Positions 17,455 through 26,103 of a DNA stretch of 35,032 nt are shown one piece after another. The DNA comes from Sphingomonas sp. SCN 67-18. Lineage in GTDB: Bacteria > Pseudomonadota > Alphaproteobacteria > Sphingomonadales > Sphingomonadaceae. Under the pieces are notes generated by a model, which made no database searches, was not told the origin of the DNA, and saw only the letters and a program-made list of their open reading frames with translations. How positions within the stretch are numbered: position 1 is the first letter of the stretch; every line of letters starts with the position of its first letter. The DNA is taken from positions 1-35,032 of the forward strand of contig NZ_MEFG01000029.1 in the NCBI RefSeq assembly GCF_001724715.1, in the 5' to 3' direction. A program made the translations under genes and the position numbers.

Positions 17455-19080
17455 ATGCTGAACAGCAAGACCAAGATGCGTCGATCGATCGGCACCGCGC
17501 TCGCGCTTGCGATGGGTGCCGGCCTGGTCGCCGCCACGCCCGCCCCGCTCGTCGCGGCGGCGCCCACGCTCGCCACCCCGTCCAGCACGCTGGTGCTGTC
17601 CAAGGGGCGCGGCCGGCTGGTCAACCTTTCGTCGCCGATGAGCGATCTGTTCGTGGCCGACGACAGCGTCGCCGACGTGCAGGTCCGCTCGCCGACCCAG
17701 CTCTACATCTTTGCCAAGGGTCCCGGCGAAACCACCATCTACGCCACATCCAAGGGCGGCGCGGTGGTTTATTCGACCAACGTCCGCGTCGGCACCAATG
17801 TCGAGACGGTCGATCAGATGCTGTCGCTGGCCATGCCGGAATCGCACATCTCGGTCACGCCGATGAACGGCCTGGTGCTGCTCACCGGCACCGTCTCCAA
17901 CCCGGAAGACGGGGCGGAGGCCGAGCGGCTGGTCCAGGCTTTCGTCGGTGAAGGCACCCAGGTGGTCAGCCGCCTGCGCACCGCCGTGCCGCTGCAGGTC
18001 AACCTGCAGGTCCGCATCGCCGAGGTCAGCCGCGATCTGGTCAAGGAAATCGGCGTCAACCTGCTGACCCGCGACCAGACCGGCGGCTTCATGTTCGGCA
18101 TCGCGCAGGGCCGCAACTACGGCTCGATCGGCAATTTCGACACCTCCGCCTTCCCCAAGCTGGATGCGTCGTCCGTGTTCGGCCTGCCTGCGGGATCGAT
18201 CAGCCTGCCGTTCAACCCGGCGACCGGCCAGTTCGTCGGCCCGGGCGGCACCGCCTTCGATTTCTCCAAGCTGGGCCAGGGCGCGGGCAAGACCAACCTC
18301 GGCCTTGCCGGCAAGCTGTTCGGCATCGACGTGTCGTCGGCGCTCGACCTCGCGGAAAATGACGGCCTCGTCACCACGCTGGCCAATCCCAACCTGACGG
18401 CCCTTTCGGGCGAAACCGCCAGCTTCCTTGCCGGCGGCGAAATCCCGATCCCGATTAGCCAGGGCCTCGGCCAGATCTCGATCGAATATAAGCAATATGG
18501 CGTCAGCCTGTCGTTCACGCCCACGGTGCTGGCCGATGGCCGCATCTCGATGCGCGTCCGGCCGGAAGTGTCGCAGCTGACCAGCACCGGATCGGTCACC
18601 CTCAACGGGTTCCAGATCCCCGGCATCACCACCCGGCGGGCGGAAACCACCGTCGAGCTGGGGTCCGGGCAGAGCTTCATGATCGGCGGGCTGCTCAGCA
18701 ATACGAGCAACAACAATATCGACAAGGCGCCCGGCATCGGCGACGTCCCCGTTGTCGGCGCGCTGTTCCGCTCCACGCGGTTCCGCCGCAACGAGACCGA
18801 GCTGATGATCGTCGTCACGCCCTATCTGGTGAAGCCGGTTTCGGCCGACCAGATCGTGCTGCCGACCGACGGCTATAAAAACGCCACGGATGCCGAGCGC
18901 GTGCTTCTAGGCCGCACGTTCAGCGGTGAAACGGGCGGCAAGCGCCCCGTGCCAACGGCGGCGCCGCCGACCACGGCGACAACGCCCGCGCCGCTGCCCG
19001 CGCCGCAGACGTCACAGCCGGCCGATGCGTCCGGCAAGCAGAAAAGCTCGGCCGCCGCGCCCGGCTTCTCGTTCAACTGA
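17455..19080 (+). CDS. cpaC: Tad pilus secretin CpaC (RcpA)
   Basis: This 541-residue outer-membrane secretin begins MLNSKTKMRRSIGTALALAM, with a signal peptide over about 35 residues. The N-terminal pilus domain contains LVLSKGRGRLVNLSSPMSDL. The BON-like region includes VTPMNGLVLLTGTVSNPEDG. The secretin core runs from about 250 to 460 (LAENDGLVTTLANPNLTALS, then FLAGGEIPIP and the end motif APGIGDVPVVGALFRSTRF). The C-terminal 50 residues are Pro/Thr/Ala-rich. The start at 17455 directly follows the cpaB stop. The frame is open further upstream inside cpaB, but that part is out-of-frame shadow. Confidence 0.95.
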   Translation: MLNSKTKMRRSIGTALALAMGAGLVAATPAPLVAAAPTLATPSSTLVLSKGRGRLVNLSSPMSDLFVADDSVADVQVRSPTQLYIFAKGPGETTIYATSKGGAVVYSTNVRVGTNVETVDQMLSLAMPESHISVTPMNGLVLLTGTVSNPEDGAEAERLVQAFVGEGTQVVSRLRTAVPLQVNLQVRIAEVSRDLVKEIGVNLLTRDQTGGFMFGIAQGRNYGSIGNFDTSAFPKLDASSVFGLPAGSISLPFNPATGQFVGPGGTAFDFSKLGQGAGKTNLGLAGKLFGIDVSSALDLAENDGLVTTLANPNLTALSGETASFLAGGEIPIPISQGLGQISIEYKQYGVSLSFTPTVLADGRISMRVRPEVSQLTSTGSVTLNGFQIPGITTRRAETTVELGSGQSFMIGGLLSNTSNNNIDKAPGIGDVPVVGALFRSTRFRRNETELMIVVTPYLVKPVSADQIVLPTDGYKNATDAERVLLGRTFSGETGGKRPVPTAAPPTTATTPAPLPAPQTSQPADASGKQKSSAAAPGFSFN

Positions 19081-19093
19081 GGGTGGCGTCGTC

Positions 19094-19744
19094 ATGGAGA
19101 AGATGATCATGCGTCCGATTTCCACTTCGCTTCTGACCGCGCTGGCCCTCTCGCTCGGCGCGTGTGGCGGCACGATCAATCGCGGCATGGAATCCGTGCA
19201 CCAGCCGGTGGTCAGCCGCACCGACTATGTCCTTGATGTCGGCACGGGCGGCAGCGCCCTCGCCCCCGGCGAGGCGGAGCGGCTGTCCGGCTGGTTCGAC
19301 TCGCTGGGCGTCGGCTATGGCGATCGCATCGCCGTCGACGACCGCTCCTCCTATGGCGACACGGGCATCCGCGATGCCGTGGCCACCGTCGCCGCGCGGC
19401 GCGGCCTGCTGCTCGCCGATGCGGCACCGATCACCGCCGGCGAGGTCATTCCCGGCGCCGTGCGCGTCGTGGTCAGCCGCTCCACCGCCACCGTTCCGGG
19501 CTGCCCGGACTGGACCCGCGCGGCCACGCCCGAACTCGCCTCGTCCTCCATGTCCAACTATGGTTGCGCGGTGAACAGCACGCTGGCCGCGATGGTCGCC
19601 AACAAGGAAGACCTTGTCCGCGGCCAGGATCCGATCGGCGCGAGCGACGCCCGCACCGCCGGCAAGGCGATCAAAAGCTATCGCGACCGCGCGCCCACCG
19701 GCGCCGAAGGCCTGAAATCAGAAACCACGAAAGGCAGCAACTGA
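19094..19744 (+). CDS. cpaD: CpaD family pilus assembly lipoprotein
   Basis: This 216-residue protein has a signal peptide ending in the lipobox LSLGAC. The body has the CpaD pattern: SRTDYVLDVGTGG, GEAERLSGWFDSLGVGYGDR, VRVVVSRSTATVPGCPDW and SNYGCAVNSTLAAMVANKED. The family assists the secretin in Flp/Tad pilus biogenesis. Three in-frame ATGs are possible (19094, 19103, 19109). GAGG precedes the first by about 10 nt, and GGAG lies 9 nt before the third, giving a shorter 19-residue signal. The stop overlaps the cpaE start in TGATG. Confidence 0.9.
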   Translation: MEKMIMRPISTSLLTALALSLGACGGTINRGMESVHQPVVSRTDYVLDVGTGGSALAPGEAERLSGWFDSLGVGYGDRIAVDDRSSYGDTGIRDAVATVAARRGLLLADAAPITAGEVIPGAVRVVVSRSTATVPGCPDWTRAATPELASSSMSNYGCAVNSTLAAMVANKEDLVRGQDPIGASDARTAGKAIKSYRDRAPTGAEGLKSETTKGSN

Positions 19745-21024
19745 TGAACGCTCCCTGGACCCCTGGACGCGGCTCGAGCACGCGTGAACCGTTCGTCGCC
19801 TTCGTGTGCGACGATGCGACGGCGGATCAGGTTCGTCCGATCGTGGTCGAACTCGGTTGGGCCGCGGACAAGGTGAACAAGGGCGGCCTGCGCAACGCCG
19901 TCCAGACCCTGTCGGTCTCCGCCAGCCCGAACGTGCTGTTCGTCGATCTTTCCGAATCCGGCGATCCGCTCAACGACATCAACAGCCTTGCCGAGGTGTG
20001 CGAGCCGGGCACGGTGGTGATCGCCGCCGGGCAGGTCAACGACGTGCGGCTGTACCGCGATCTCGTCGCCAGCGGCATCCAGGATTATCTGCTGAAGCCG
20101 TTCAACCCGGATCAACTGCGCGAAGCCTTTTCGCAGGCGCAGGCCGTGTTCAACGCGCCCAAGCACAGCGAGGCCGCCGTCGAGCGCCCCCACCTGACCA
20201 CCGCCATCGTCGGTGTTCGCGGCGGGGCCGGCGCATCGACGGTCGCGACGTCGCTGGCCTGGCTGTTTGGTGAAAAGCATGGCCGCTCCACCGCGATGCT
20301 CGATCTCGACATCCATTTCGGCACCGGCGCGCTCGCGCTCGACCTGGAGCCCGGCCGCGGCCTGACCGACGCGATCGAGAATCCCAGCCGCATCGACGGC
20401 CTGTTCATCGAACGCGCGATGGTGCGGGCGAACGACAAGCTGGCGGTGCTGTCCGCGGAAGCGCCGATCCACCAGGCCATGCTGTCGGACGGCAGCGCCT
20501 TCTTCCAGCTTCAGGAGGAAATGAAGAGCGCCTTCGAATGCACCGTGGTCGACCTTCCCCGCAACATGCTGGTCCAGCATCCGCACCTGATGAGCGACGT
20601 TCAGGCGACCGTGCTGGTCACCGAGATGACGCTGGCCGCGGCGCGCGACGTGATCCGGCTACTTGCCTGGCTGAAATCCAATGCGCCGCAATCGGCCGTG
20701 TTCGTTGTCGCGAACCGCGTTCCGACGGCGGGCATTCCCGAGATCAGCCGCAAGGATTTCGAGGCGTCGATCGAACGCAAGGTCGATTTCGTCATCCCGC
20801 TCGACCAGAAGCTGGCTGCGCAGGCAGCCAAGCTCGGCAAGCCGCTGGCCGAGGCCGGCAAGGGTGCGAAGACCAGCCAGGCTTTCCTGGCGCTTGCCAG
20901 CCGCCTGGTCTCCGCGGCGGAAGAATCCGCCGACGATACGGCGGCCGCCGCGTCCGGCAACAAATCGCTGCTCGGCAGGCTTGGCGGCCTCAAGGCGATG
21001 ATGCCGAGCAAGGCGAAGAAGTAA
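19744..21024 (+). CDS. cpaE: Pilus localisation ATPase CpaE (TadZ-like)
   Basis: This 426-residue protein has two parts. Residues 15-125 form a receiver-like domain (FVAFVCDDATADQVRP to GIQDYLLKPF) that keeps the C-terminal KPF of response regulators. Residues 150-400 form a ParA/MinD-like ATPase. The Walker A motif is atypical: GVRGGAGASTVATSLAW (157-173), with Ala-Ser where ParA has Lys-Ser/Thr and Arg in place of the signature lysine. This is usual for CpaE/TadZ. MLDLDIHFGTGALALDLEPG and VVDLPRN follow. In Caulobacter CpaE localises the pilus apparatus to the pole. The start overlaps the cpaD stop in TGATG. In most tad loci cpaF would follow; here 76 noncoding bases lead to tadB. Confidence 0.93.
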   Translation: MNAPWTPGRGSSTREPFVAFVCDDATADQVRPIVVELGWAADKVNKGGLRNAVQTLSVSASPNVLFVDLSESGDPLNDINSLAEVCEPGTVVIAAGQVNDVRLYRDLVASGIQDYLLKPFNPDQLREAFSQAQAVFNAPKHSEAAVERPHLTTAIVGVRGGAGASTVATSLAWLFGEKHGRSTAMLDLDIHFGTGALALDLEPGRGLTDAIENPSRIDGLFIERAMVRANDKLAVLSAEAPIHQAMLSDGSAFFQLQEEMKSAFECTVVDLPRNMLVQHPHLMSDVQATVLVTEMTLAAARDVIRLLAWLKSNAPQSAVFVVANRVPTAGIPEISRKDFEASIERKVDFVIPLDQKLAAQAAKLGKPLAEAGKGAKTSQAFLALASRLVSAAEESADDTAAAASGNKSLLGRLGGLKAMMPSKAKK

Positions 21025-21100
21025 CACGGCAATCGGGCGTGGCGGCCGCCGGCAGGCGACCGCGGCGCACTTCACTAAGCCCAAGGGCGGGTAGGAACTG

Positions 21101-22075
21101 ATGGCGATTTTTCCGATTGTGATCCTCGCGGCCGGAACGCTGGGCATGATTTTCATGCTTATGCTCGCCTTTTCCGGCCCGTCCTTCGCGAAGGTCCAGA
21201 AGCGGCGGCTGAACTCGCTTAAAGAGCGGCACAGCGCCTCTGCCGGCGGCGCCGTCGAGGCGCAGATGCGGCGGATTCTGGCCAGCCGTGAAACCCGCAT
21301 GGACGGCTTTGCGGCGCGCTTCATCCCCAATCCGACGCTGCTGCGCAAACGGATCGCGATGACCGGAAAATCCTGGTCGCTCGGCCAATATGCGATGGCG
21401 TCGGCCGGGCTTACAATTGTCGTCGGACTGTTCATTTCCATGCAGGGCGCGCCGCTGCTGCTCGCCATTTTTGCCGCGCTGTTCGTCGGCATCGGCGTGC
21501 CGCACAAGGTGATATCCTTCCTCACCAATCGCCGGGTCGGCAAGTTCACCGCCAGCTTTCCTGATGCAATCGAACTGCTCGTCCGCGGCCTGCGCGCCGG
21601 CCTGCCGATCTCGGAAACCCTGTCCGTCGTCGCTAGCGAAATTCCCGGCCCCGTGGGCGAAGAATTTCGCGGTGTGAGTGACAAGATCAAGATCGGGCGG
21701 ACCATGGACGTCGCGCTGCAGGAAACGGCCGACCGTCTTGGCACGCCTGAATTCCAGTTCTTCTGCATCACCCTGGCGATCCAGCGCGAAACCGGCGGCA
21801 ATCTGGCGGAAACCCTGTCCAATCTGGCGGACGTGCTGCGCAAACGCGCCCAGATGAAGCTCAAGATCCGCGCGATGTCGTCCGAATCGAAGGCTTCGGC
21901 CTATATCGTCGGATCGCTGCCGTTCATCGTGTTCACGCTGATCATGTTCATGAACGCGGGCTACATGCAGAATTTCTTCGTTGATCCGCGCCTCATCGTC
22001 GCCGGCATTGGCGGCCTAGTGTGGATGGCGATCGGCGCATTCATCATGGCCAAGATGGTCAGCTTCGAAATCTGA
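21101..22075 (+). CDS. tadB: Tad inner-membrane platform protein TadB
   Basis: This 324-residue protein has an N-terminal transmembrane segment, two central segments (about 95-140) and a T2SSF domain. That domain holds FPDAIELLVRGLRAGLPISE and TLAIQRETGGNLAETLSNLA. A C-terminal hydrophobic pair closes it. It forms the inner-membrane base of the Flp pilus with TadC and normally contacts the motor ATPase CpaF/TadA. TAGGA lies about 6 nt before the ATG. The preceding 76-bp gap holds no gene. Confidence 0.94.
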   Translation: MAIFPIVILAAGTLGMIFMLMLAFSGPSFAKVQKRRLNSLKERHSASAGGAVEAQMRRILASRETRMDGFAARFIPNPTLLRKRIAMTGKSWSLGQYAMASAGLTIVVGLFISMQGAPLLLAIFAALFVGIGVPHKVISFLTNRRVGKFTASFPDAIELLVRGLRAGLPISETLSVVASEIPGPVGEEFRGVSDKIKIGRTMDVALQETADRLGTPEFQFFCITLAIQRETGGNLAETLSNLADVLRKRAQMKLKIRAMSSESKASAYIVGSLPFIVFTLIMFMNAGYMQNFFVDPRLIVAGIGGLVWMAIGAFIMAKMVSFEI

Positions 22076-22096
22076 TGACGACGGGAAACGATCACC

Positions 22097-23086
22097 ATGG
22101 GTGAAACTGCCGCTCCGACCCTGCTGGGTATCGACGTGCTGTGGGTCGGCACGTTGCTGGCCGCCGTCGCGACCTTTTGCGTGCTCGTCGCCATTTATGC
22201 GGCGACGACCGTGCGCGATCCGATGGCCAAGCGCGTCAAGGCGCTCAACGACCGTCGCGAGCAGCTGAAGGCCGGCATCGTCGCCTCCACCTCGAAGCGG
22301 CGCGCGAAGCTGCAGACGCGCAACGAGACGACCGACCGGATGCGCTCCTTCCTGTCCAGCCTGAAGGTGCTGCAGGACGAACAGCTGAAGGTCGCGCAGA
22401 AAAAGCTGATGCAGGCCGGCATCCGGTCGAAGGATGCCGCCGTTGCGATCATCTTCGGCCGGCTGGTCCTGCCCATTCTGTTCGGCGCGGGTGTGCTGAC
22501 GCTGGTGTACGGCATCGACTATTTCCCCGACTGGAGCGGCTTCAAAAAATCCATGCTCGTCGCCAGCGTGCTGATCGGCAGTTACAAGGCGCCCGACATC
22601 TGGCTCAAGAACCGCATCACCAAGCGTTCCGACGCGATCCGCAAGGGCCTGCCCGACGCGCTCGACCTTCTGGTCATCTGCGCGGAAGCCGGCCTGACGG
22701 TGGACGCCGCGTTCAGCCGCGTCGCGCGTGAATTGGGCCGGGGCTATCCCGAACTTGGCGACGAATTCGCGCTGACCTCCATCGAGCTGAGCTTCCTCAC
22801 GGACCGGCGGATCGCGTTCGAAAACCTGGCCAACCGCGTCGATCTCGAAGCGATCCGCGGCGTCGTCACCACCATGATCCAGACCGAGAAATACGGCACC
22901 CCGTTGGCCTCGGCCCTGCGTGTGCTGTCGGCCGAATTCCGCAACGAACGGATGATGCGAGCGGAGGAAAAGGCGGCGCGGCTGCCGGCGATCATGACCA
23001 TCCCGCTGATCTGTTTCATCTTGCCGGTGCTGTTCATCGTCATTCTCGGCCCGGCGGCCTGCTCGATTTCCGACGCGTTCAAATAA
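22097..23086 (+). CDS. tadC: Tad inner-membrane platform protein TadC
   Basis: This 329-residue paralog of TadB has an N-terminal membrane segment (about 15-38), two central ones (about 113-155) and the T2SSF signature. The signature is GLPDALDLLVICAEAGLTVD, followed by FSRVARELGRGYPELGDEF and MIQTEKYGTPLASALRVLSA. A C-terminal hydrophobic pair ends near LPVLFIVILGPA. It lies 21 nt after tadB. It is the last recognisable tad gene here; no tadD, tadE, tadF or tadG follows. The ribosome binding site is weak, so translation may depend on tadB. Confidence 0.94.
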   Translation: MGETAAPTLLGIDVLWVGTLLAAVATFCVLVAIYAATTVRDPMAKRVKALNDRREQLKAGIVASTSKRRAKLQTRNETTDRMRSFLSSLKVLQDEQLKVAQKKLMQAGIRSKDAAVAIIFGRLVLPILFGAGVLTLVYGIDYFPDWSGFKKSMLVASVLIGSYKAPDIWLKNRITKRSDAIRKGLPDALDLLVICAEAGLTVDAAFSRVARELGRGYPELGDEFALTSIELSFLTDRRIAFENLANRVDLEAIRGVVTTMIQTEKYGTPLASALRVLSAEFRNERMMRAEEKAARLPAIMTIPLICFILPVLFIVILGPAACSISDAFK

Positions 23087-23126
23087 GGGTCGGCAAATAG
23101 CGGAACGCGAGCGCGCGGCCATTCGT

Positions 23127-23152
23127 TTCCTTCTCCCCTACAGGGAGAGGAA
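23127..23152 (+). promoter_or_regulatory. Hairpin covering a ribosome binding site
   Basis: CTCCC at 23133-23137 pairs with GGGAG at 23143-23147 around CTACA. The stem is extended by T23132-A23148 and, after one bulged T, by TTCC (23127-23130) pairing with GGAA (23149-23152). The 3' arm contains the GGGAGAGGA ribosome binding site of the small gene starting at 23155. There is no T-run, so it is unlikely to be an intrinsic terminator for tadC. The visible effect would be to hide the ribosome binding site. Confidence 0.5.
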
Positions 23153-23154
23153 CG

Positions 23155-23352
23155 ATGGACTTCACCGCCGATCAATGGATGATATTGACGCTCGTGCTGC
23201 TGCTCGGCTGGGTGCTTGGCGCCCTGTCGATGAGCGGCGGTGGCCGGCGCTGGCGGCGGACGCTGGATGACGAACGGGCGGCCCATGAAGCCGCCCGCCG
23301 CGCTTATGAAGCGCGCATCGCCGAACTGGAGCGGAACCGCCCCGCCGTCTAG
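23155..23352 (+). CDS. Small single-pass membrane protein, unknown
   Basis: This 65-residue protein has a hydrophobic segment at about 9-27 (MILTLVLLLGWVLGALSM), then a basic GGGRRWRR boundary. An Ala/Glu/Arg-rich helix rich in heptad-like spacing follows (about 36-61: RTLDDERAAHEAARRAYEAR). I recognise no family. A GGGAGAGGA ribosome binding site with good spacing and alphaproteobacterial codon use support a real gene. It lies 68 bp after tadC on the same strand. Its stop overlaps the stop of the convergent ppdK in CTAG (23349-23352). A role near the pilus is possible only by position. Confidence 0.65.
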   Translation: MDFTADQWMILTLVLLLGWVLGALSMSGGGRRWRRTLDDERAAHEAARRAYEARIAELERNRPAV

Positions 23353-26018
23353 CCCCGCCTGGTCTTCAACGCCGCCTGCGCCGCGGCCAGCCGGGCGATC
23401 GGTACGCGATAGGGAGAGGCGGACACATAATCGAGGCCGATCGATTCGCAGAAGGCGATCGATGCGGGATCGCCGCCATGTTCCCCGCAAATGCCCAGCT
23501 TCACATCGGGCCGGGTCGCCCTGCCCCGCTCCGCGGCAAGGCCGATCAGCTGCCCCACGCCCTCCACGTCGATGCTGACGAAGGGGTCGCGGGCAAAAAT
23601 GCCCTTGTCGACATAGGTGGTGAGGAACCGCCCGGCATCGTCGCGGCTGACCCCCAGCGTGGTCTGGGTCAGGTCGTTGGTGCCGAAGCTGAAGAAGGCA
23701 CCCACTTCCGCGATCTCGCCCGCCATCAGCGCGGCGCGCGGCAGTTCGATCATCGTGCCGACCAGATAGGCGATCGTCGTCCCCCGCTCCGCGAACACGG
23801 CCTGGGCGGTGCGGTCTATCACGTCCTTCATCAGTTCAAGCTCGCGCCGCGTGGCGACGAGGGGAACCATCACCTCGGGGATTGGCGCCTGCCCGGTCCG
23901 CCCGGCGACGTCCAGCGCCGCCTCGAAGATGGCACGGGCCTGCATCTCATAGATTTCGGGATAGGTGACGCCCAGCCGGCAGCCGCGATGGCCGAGCATG
24001 GGGTTGAACTCATGCAGTTCGGCCGCCCGGCGCTTCAGCGTCTCCACGCCCACGCCCGCCGCCTCGGCCACCTCGGCGAATTCATTTTCCTGATGCGGCA
24101 GGAATTCGTGCAGCGGCGGGTCAAGCAGGCGGATGGTGACGGGCAAGCCGGCCATTTCCTCGAAAATGCCGTCGAAATCGCTGCGCTGTTCGGGCAGCAG
24201 CTTGTCCAGCGCCGCGCGCCGCCCCTTCTCGCTGTCCGCCAGGATCATCTGGCGCATGGCGGTGATGCGGCCGGCGTCGAAGAACATATGTTCCGTGCGG
24301 CACAGCCCGACGCCCTCCGCGCCGAATTCCCGCGCAACGCGGCAATCCAGCGGGGTTTCCGCATTGGCGCGCACCTTCAGCCGGCGCACCCCGTCCGCCC
24401 AGCCCATCAGCGTGCCGAAATCGCCGGAAAGCTCCGGCTGAACGGTCGGCACCTCGCCCGCCATCACCTCGCCGGACGCGCCGTCGATGGTGATGATGTC
24501 GCCTTCCTTCACCACCCGGTCGCCGATGCGGAACAGCCGCGCCTTCGCGTCGATGGCCAGCGTGCCCGCGCCGGACACGCAGGGGCGGCCCATGCCCCGC
24601 GCCACCACGGCGGCGTGGCTGGTCATGCCGCCCCGCGCCGTCAGGATGCCGCGCGCCGCGTGCATGCCGTGGATATCCTCCGGGCTGGTCTCGATCCTGA
24701 CCAGGATCACATTGTCACCCAGCCCGGCATGTTTTTCCGCCGTGTCGGCATCGAACACCACCGCGCCGGAAGCCGCGCCGGGCGAGGCCGGCAGCCCCTT
24801 GGTCAGCACGTCGCGCGCCGCCTGCGGGTCCAGCGTCGGGTGCAGAAGCTGGTCGAGCGCCGCGGCATCGACGCGGGCGACGGCATCCTCGCGGCTGATC
24901 AGCCCCTCATTCGCCATGTCCACCGCAATCTTCAGCGCGGCCTTGGCGGTGCGCTTGCCGTTGCGGGTCTGCAGCATCCACAGCTTGCCGCGCTCCACGG
25001 TGAATTCGATATCCTGCATGTCGCGATAATGCGTTTCCAGCAGGTCGAACACGCGGGCCAGCTCGCCATAGGTTTCCGGCATCGATTCTTCCATCGACAG
25101 CGGCCTGGCATTGGCCCGCTCACGCGCGGCGATGGTCAGATATTGCGGGGTACGGATGCCGGCGACGACATCCTCGCCCTGCGCGTTGATGAGATATTCG
25201 CCATAATAAGCGCGCTCGCCGGTCGCCGGATCGCGGGTGAAGGCGACGCCGGTGGCGGACGTATCGCCCATATTGCCGAACACCATGGCCTGCACGTTGA
25301 CGGCGGTGCCCCAATCGGCCGGGATGTCGTTCAACCGGCGATAGACCTTGGCGCGCTCCGACTGCCACGACCCGAACACCGCGCCCACCGCGCCCCACAG
25401 CTGGTCGTGCACGTCCTGCGGAAATGGCTTGCCCCACTGGTCAGCGACAATCGCCTTATAAGCTGCAACCAGCGCCTGCCAGTCGGCGGCGGTCATGTCC
25501 GTATCGAGGAAATGGCCCTTGTCTTCCTTGGCGATTTCCAGCGCTTCCTCGAACGCGCCATGGTCCAGTTCCAGCACCACGTCCGAATACATCTGGATGA
25601 AGCGGCGATAGCTGTCCCAGGCGAAGCGTTCGTCGCCGGACGTGGCGGCCAGCCCGCGCACCGTCTCGTCGTTCAGGCCCAGGTTCAGCACCGTATCCAT
25701 CATGCCGGGCATGGACACGCGCGCGCCGGAGCGGACGGAGACGAGCAACGGGTCCGCCGCGTCGCCGAAACGCTTGCCGGTCACCGCCTCGATATGGGCC
25801 AGCCCGTTCGCCACCTCGGCGCGCAGGCTGTCGGGAAACACTTCGCCATCTTCATAATAGCGGGTGCACATTTCAGTGGAGATGGTGAAACCCGGCGGCA
25901 CCGGCAGGCCGATGGACGCCATGCCGTCCAGGTTCGCGCCCTTGCCGCCAAGCAGGTTCTTGTCCCCCTTGCCGCCGTCCGACACGCCGCCACCGAAACG
26001 GTACACATATTGAGTCAT
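23349..26018 (-). CDS. ppdK: Pyruvate, phosphate dikinase
   Basis: This 889-residue enzyme has the full family length. It starts MTQYVYRFGGGVSDG, with the nucleotide-binding GGKGANLDGMASIGLPVPPG. The central phosphohistidine domain shows LTARGGMTSHAAVVARGMGR, and the C-terminal PEP/pyruvate barrel has the catalytic cysteine in KLGICGEHGGDP. It interconverts pyruvate, ATP and phosphate with PEP, AMP and pyrophosphate, for gluconeogenic PEP or reversible glycolysis. It lies 85 bp downstream of glyS on the same strand, an arrangement common in alphaproteobacteria. That gap contains a GCCGG-N6-CCGGC hairpin without a T-run. GCTGGA immediately precedes the ATG. Confidence 0.96.
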   Translation of the reverse strand: MTQYVYRFGGGVSDGGKGDKNLLGGKGANLDGMASIGLPVPPGFTISTEMCTRYYEDGEVFPDSLRAEVANGLAHIEAVTGKRFGDAADPLLVSVRSGARVSMPGMMDTVLNLGLNDETVRGLAATSGDERFAWDSYRRFIQMYSDVVLELDHGAFEEALEIAKEDKGHFLDTDMTAADWQALVAAYKAIVADQWGKPFPQDVHDQLWGAVGAVFGSWQSERAKVYRRLNDIPADWGTAVNVQAMVFGNMGDTSATGVAFTRDPATGERAYYGEYLINAQGEDVVAGIRTPQYLTIAARERANARPLSMEESMPETYGELARVFDLLETHYRDMQDIEFTVERGKLWMLQTRNGKRTAKAALKIAVDMANEGLISREDAVARVDAAALDQLLHPTLDPQAARDVLTKGLPASPGAASGAVVFDADTAEKHAGLGDNVILVRIETSPEDIHGMHAARGILTARGGMTSHAAVVARGMGRPCVSGAGTLAIDAKARLFRIGDRVVKEGDIITIDGASGEVMAGEVPTVQPELSGDFGTLMGWADGVRRLKVRANAETPLDCRVAREFGAEGVGLCRTEHMFFDAGRITAMRQMILADSEKGRRAALDKLLPEQRSDFDGIFEEMAGLPVTIRLLDPPLHEFLPHQENEFAEVAEAAGVGVETLKRRAAELHEFNPMLGHRGCRLGVTYPEIYEMQARAIFEAALDVAGRTGQAPIPEVMVPLVATRRELELMKDVIDRTAQAVFAERGTTIAYLVGTMIELPRAALMAGEIAEVGAFFSFGTNDLTQTTLGVSRDDAGRFLTTYVDKGIFARDPFVSIDVEGVGQLIGLAAERGRATRPDVKLGICGEHGGDPASIAFCESIGLDYVSASPYRVPIARLAAAQAALKTRRG

Positions 26019-26103
26019 TCCAGCCCCATTCTGCTTTTAGACCAACAAAGTCTCACGTGCGTTCGCCATTGGCCGGAAAAGGCCGGCACTTACAAAATAG
26101 AAT

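Noticed and set aside
20200-20300. CpaE as a catalytically broken ATPase because the Walker A lysines are missing
   Set aside because: Atypical Walker A motifs are usual in CpaE/TadZ proteins, so this is not evidence of decay.
26060-26090. GCCGG-N6-CCGGC hairpin between glyS and ppdK as an intrinsic terminator
   Set aside because: The stem is only 5 bp and no T-run follows on the minus strand; glyS and ppdK may be partly co-transcribed.
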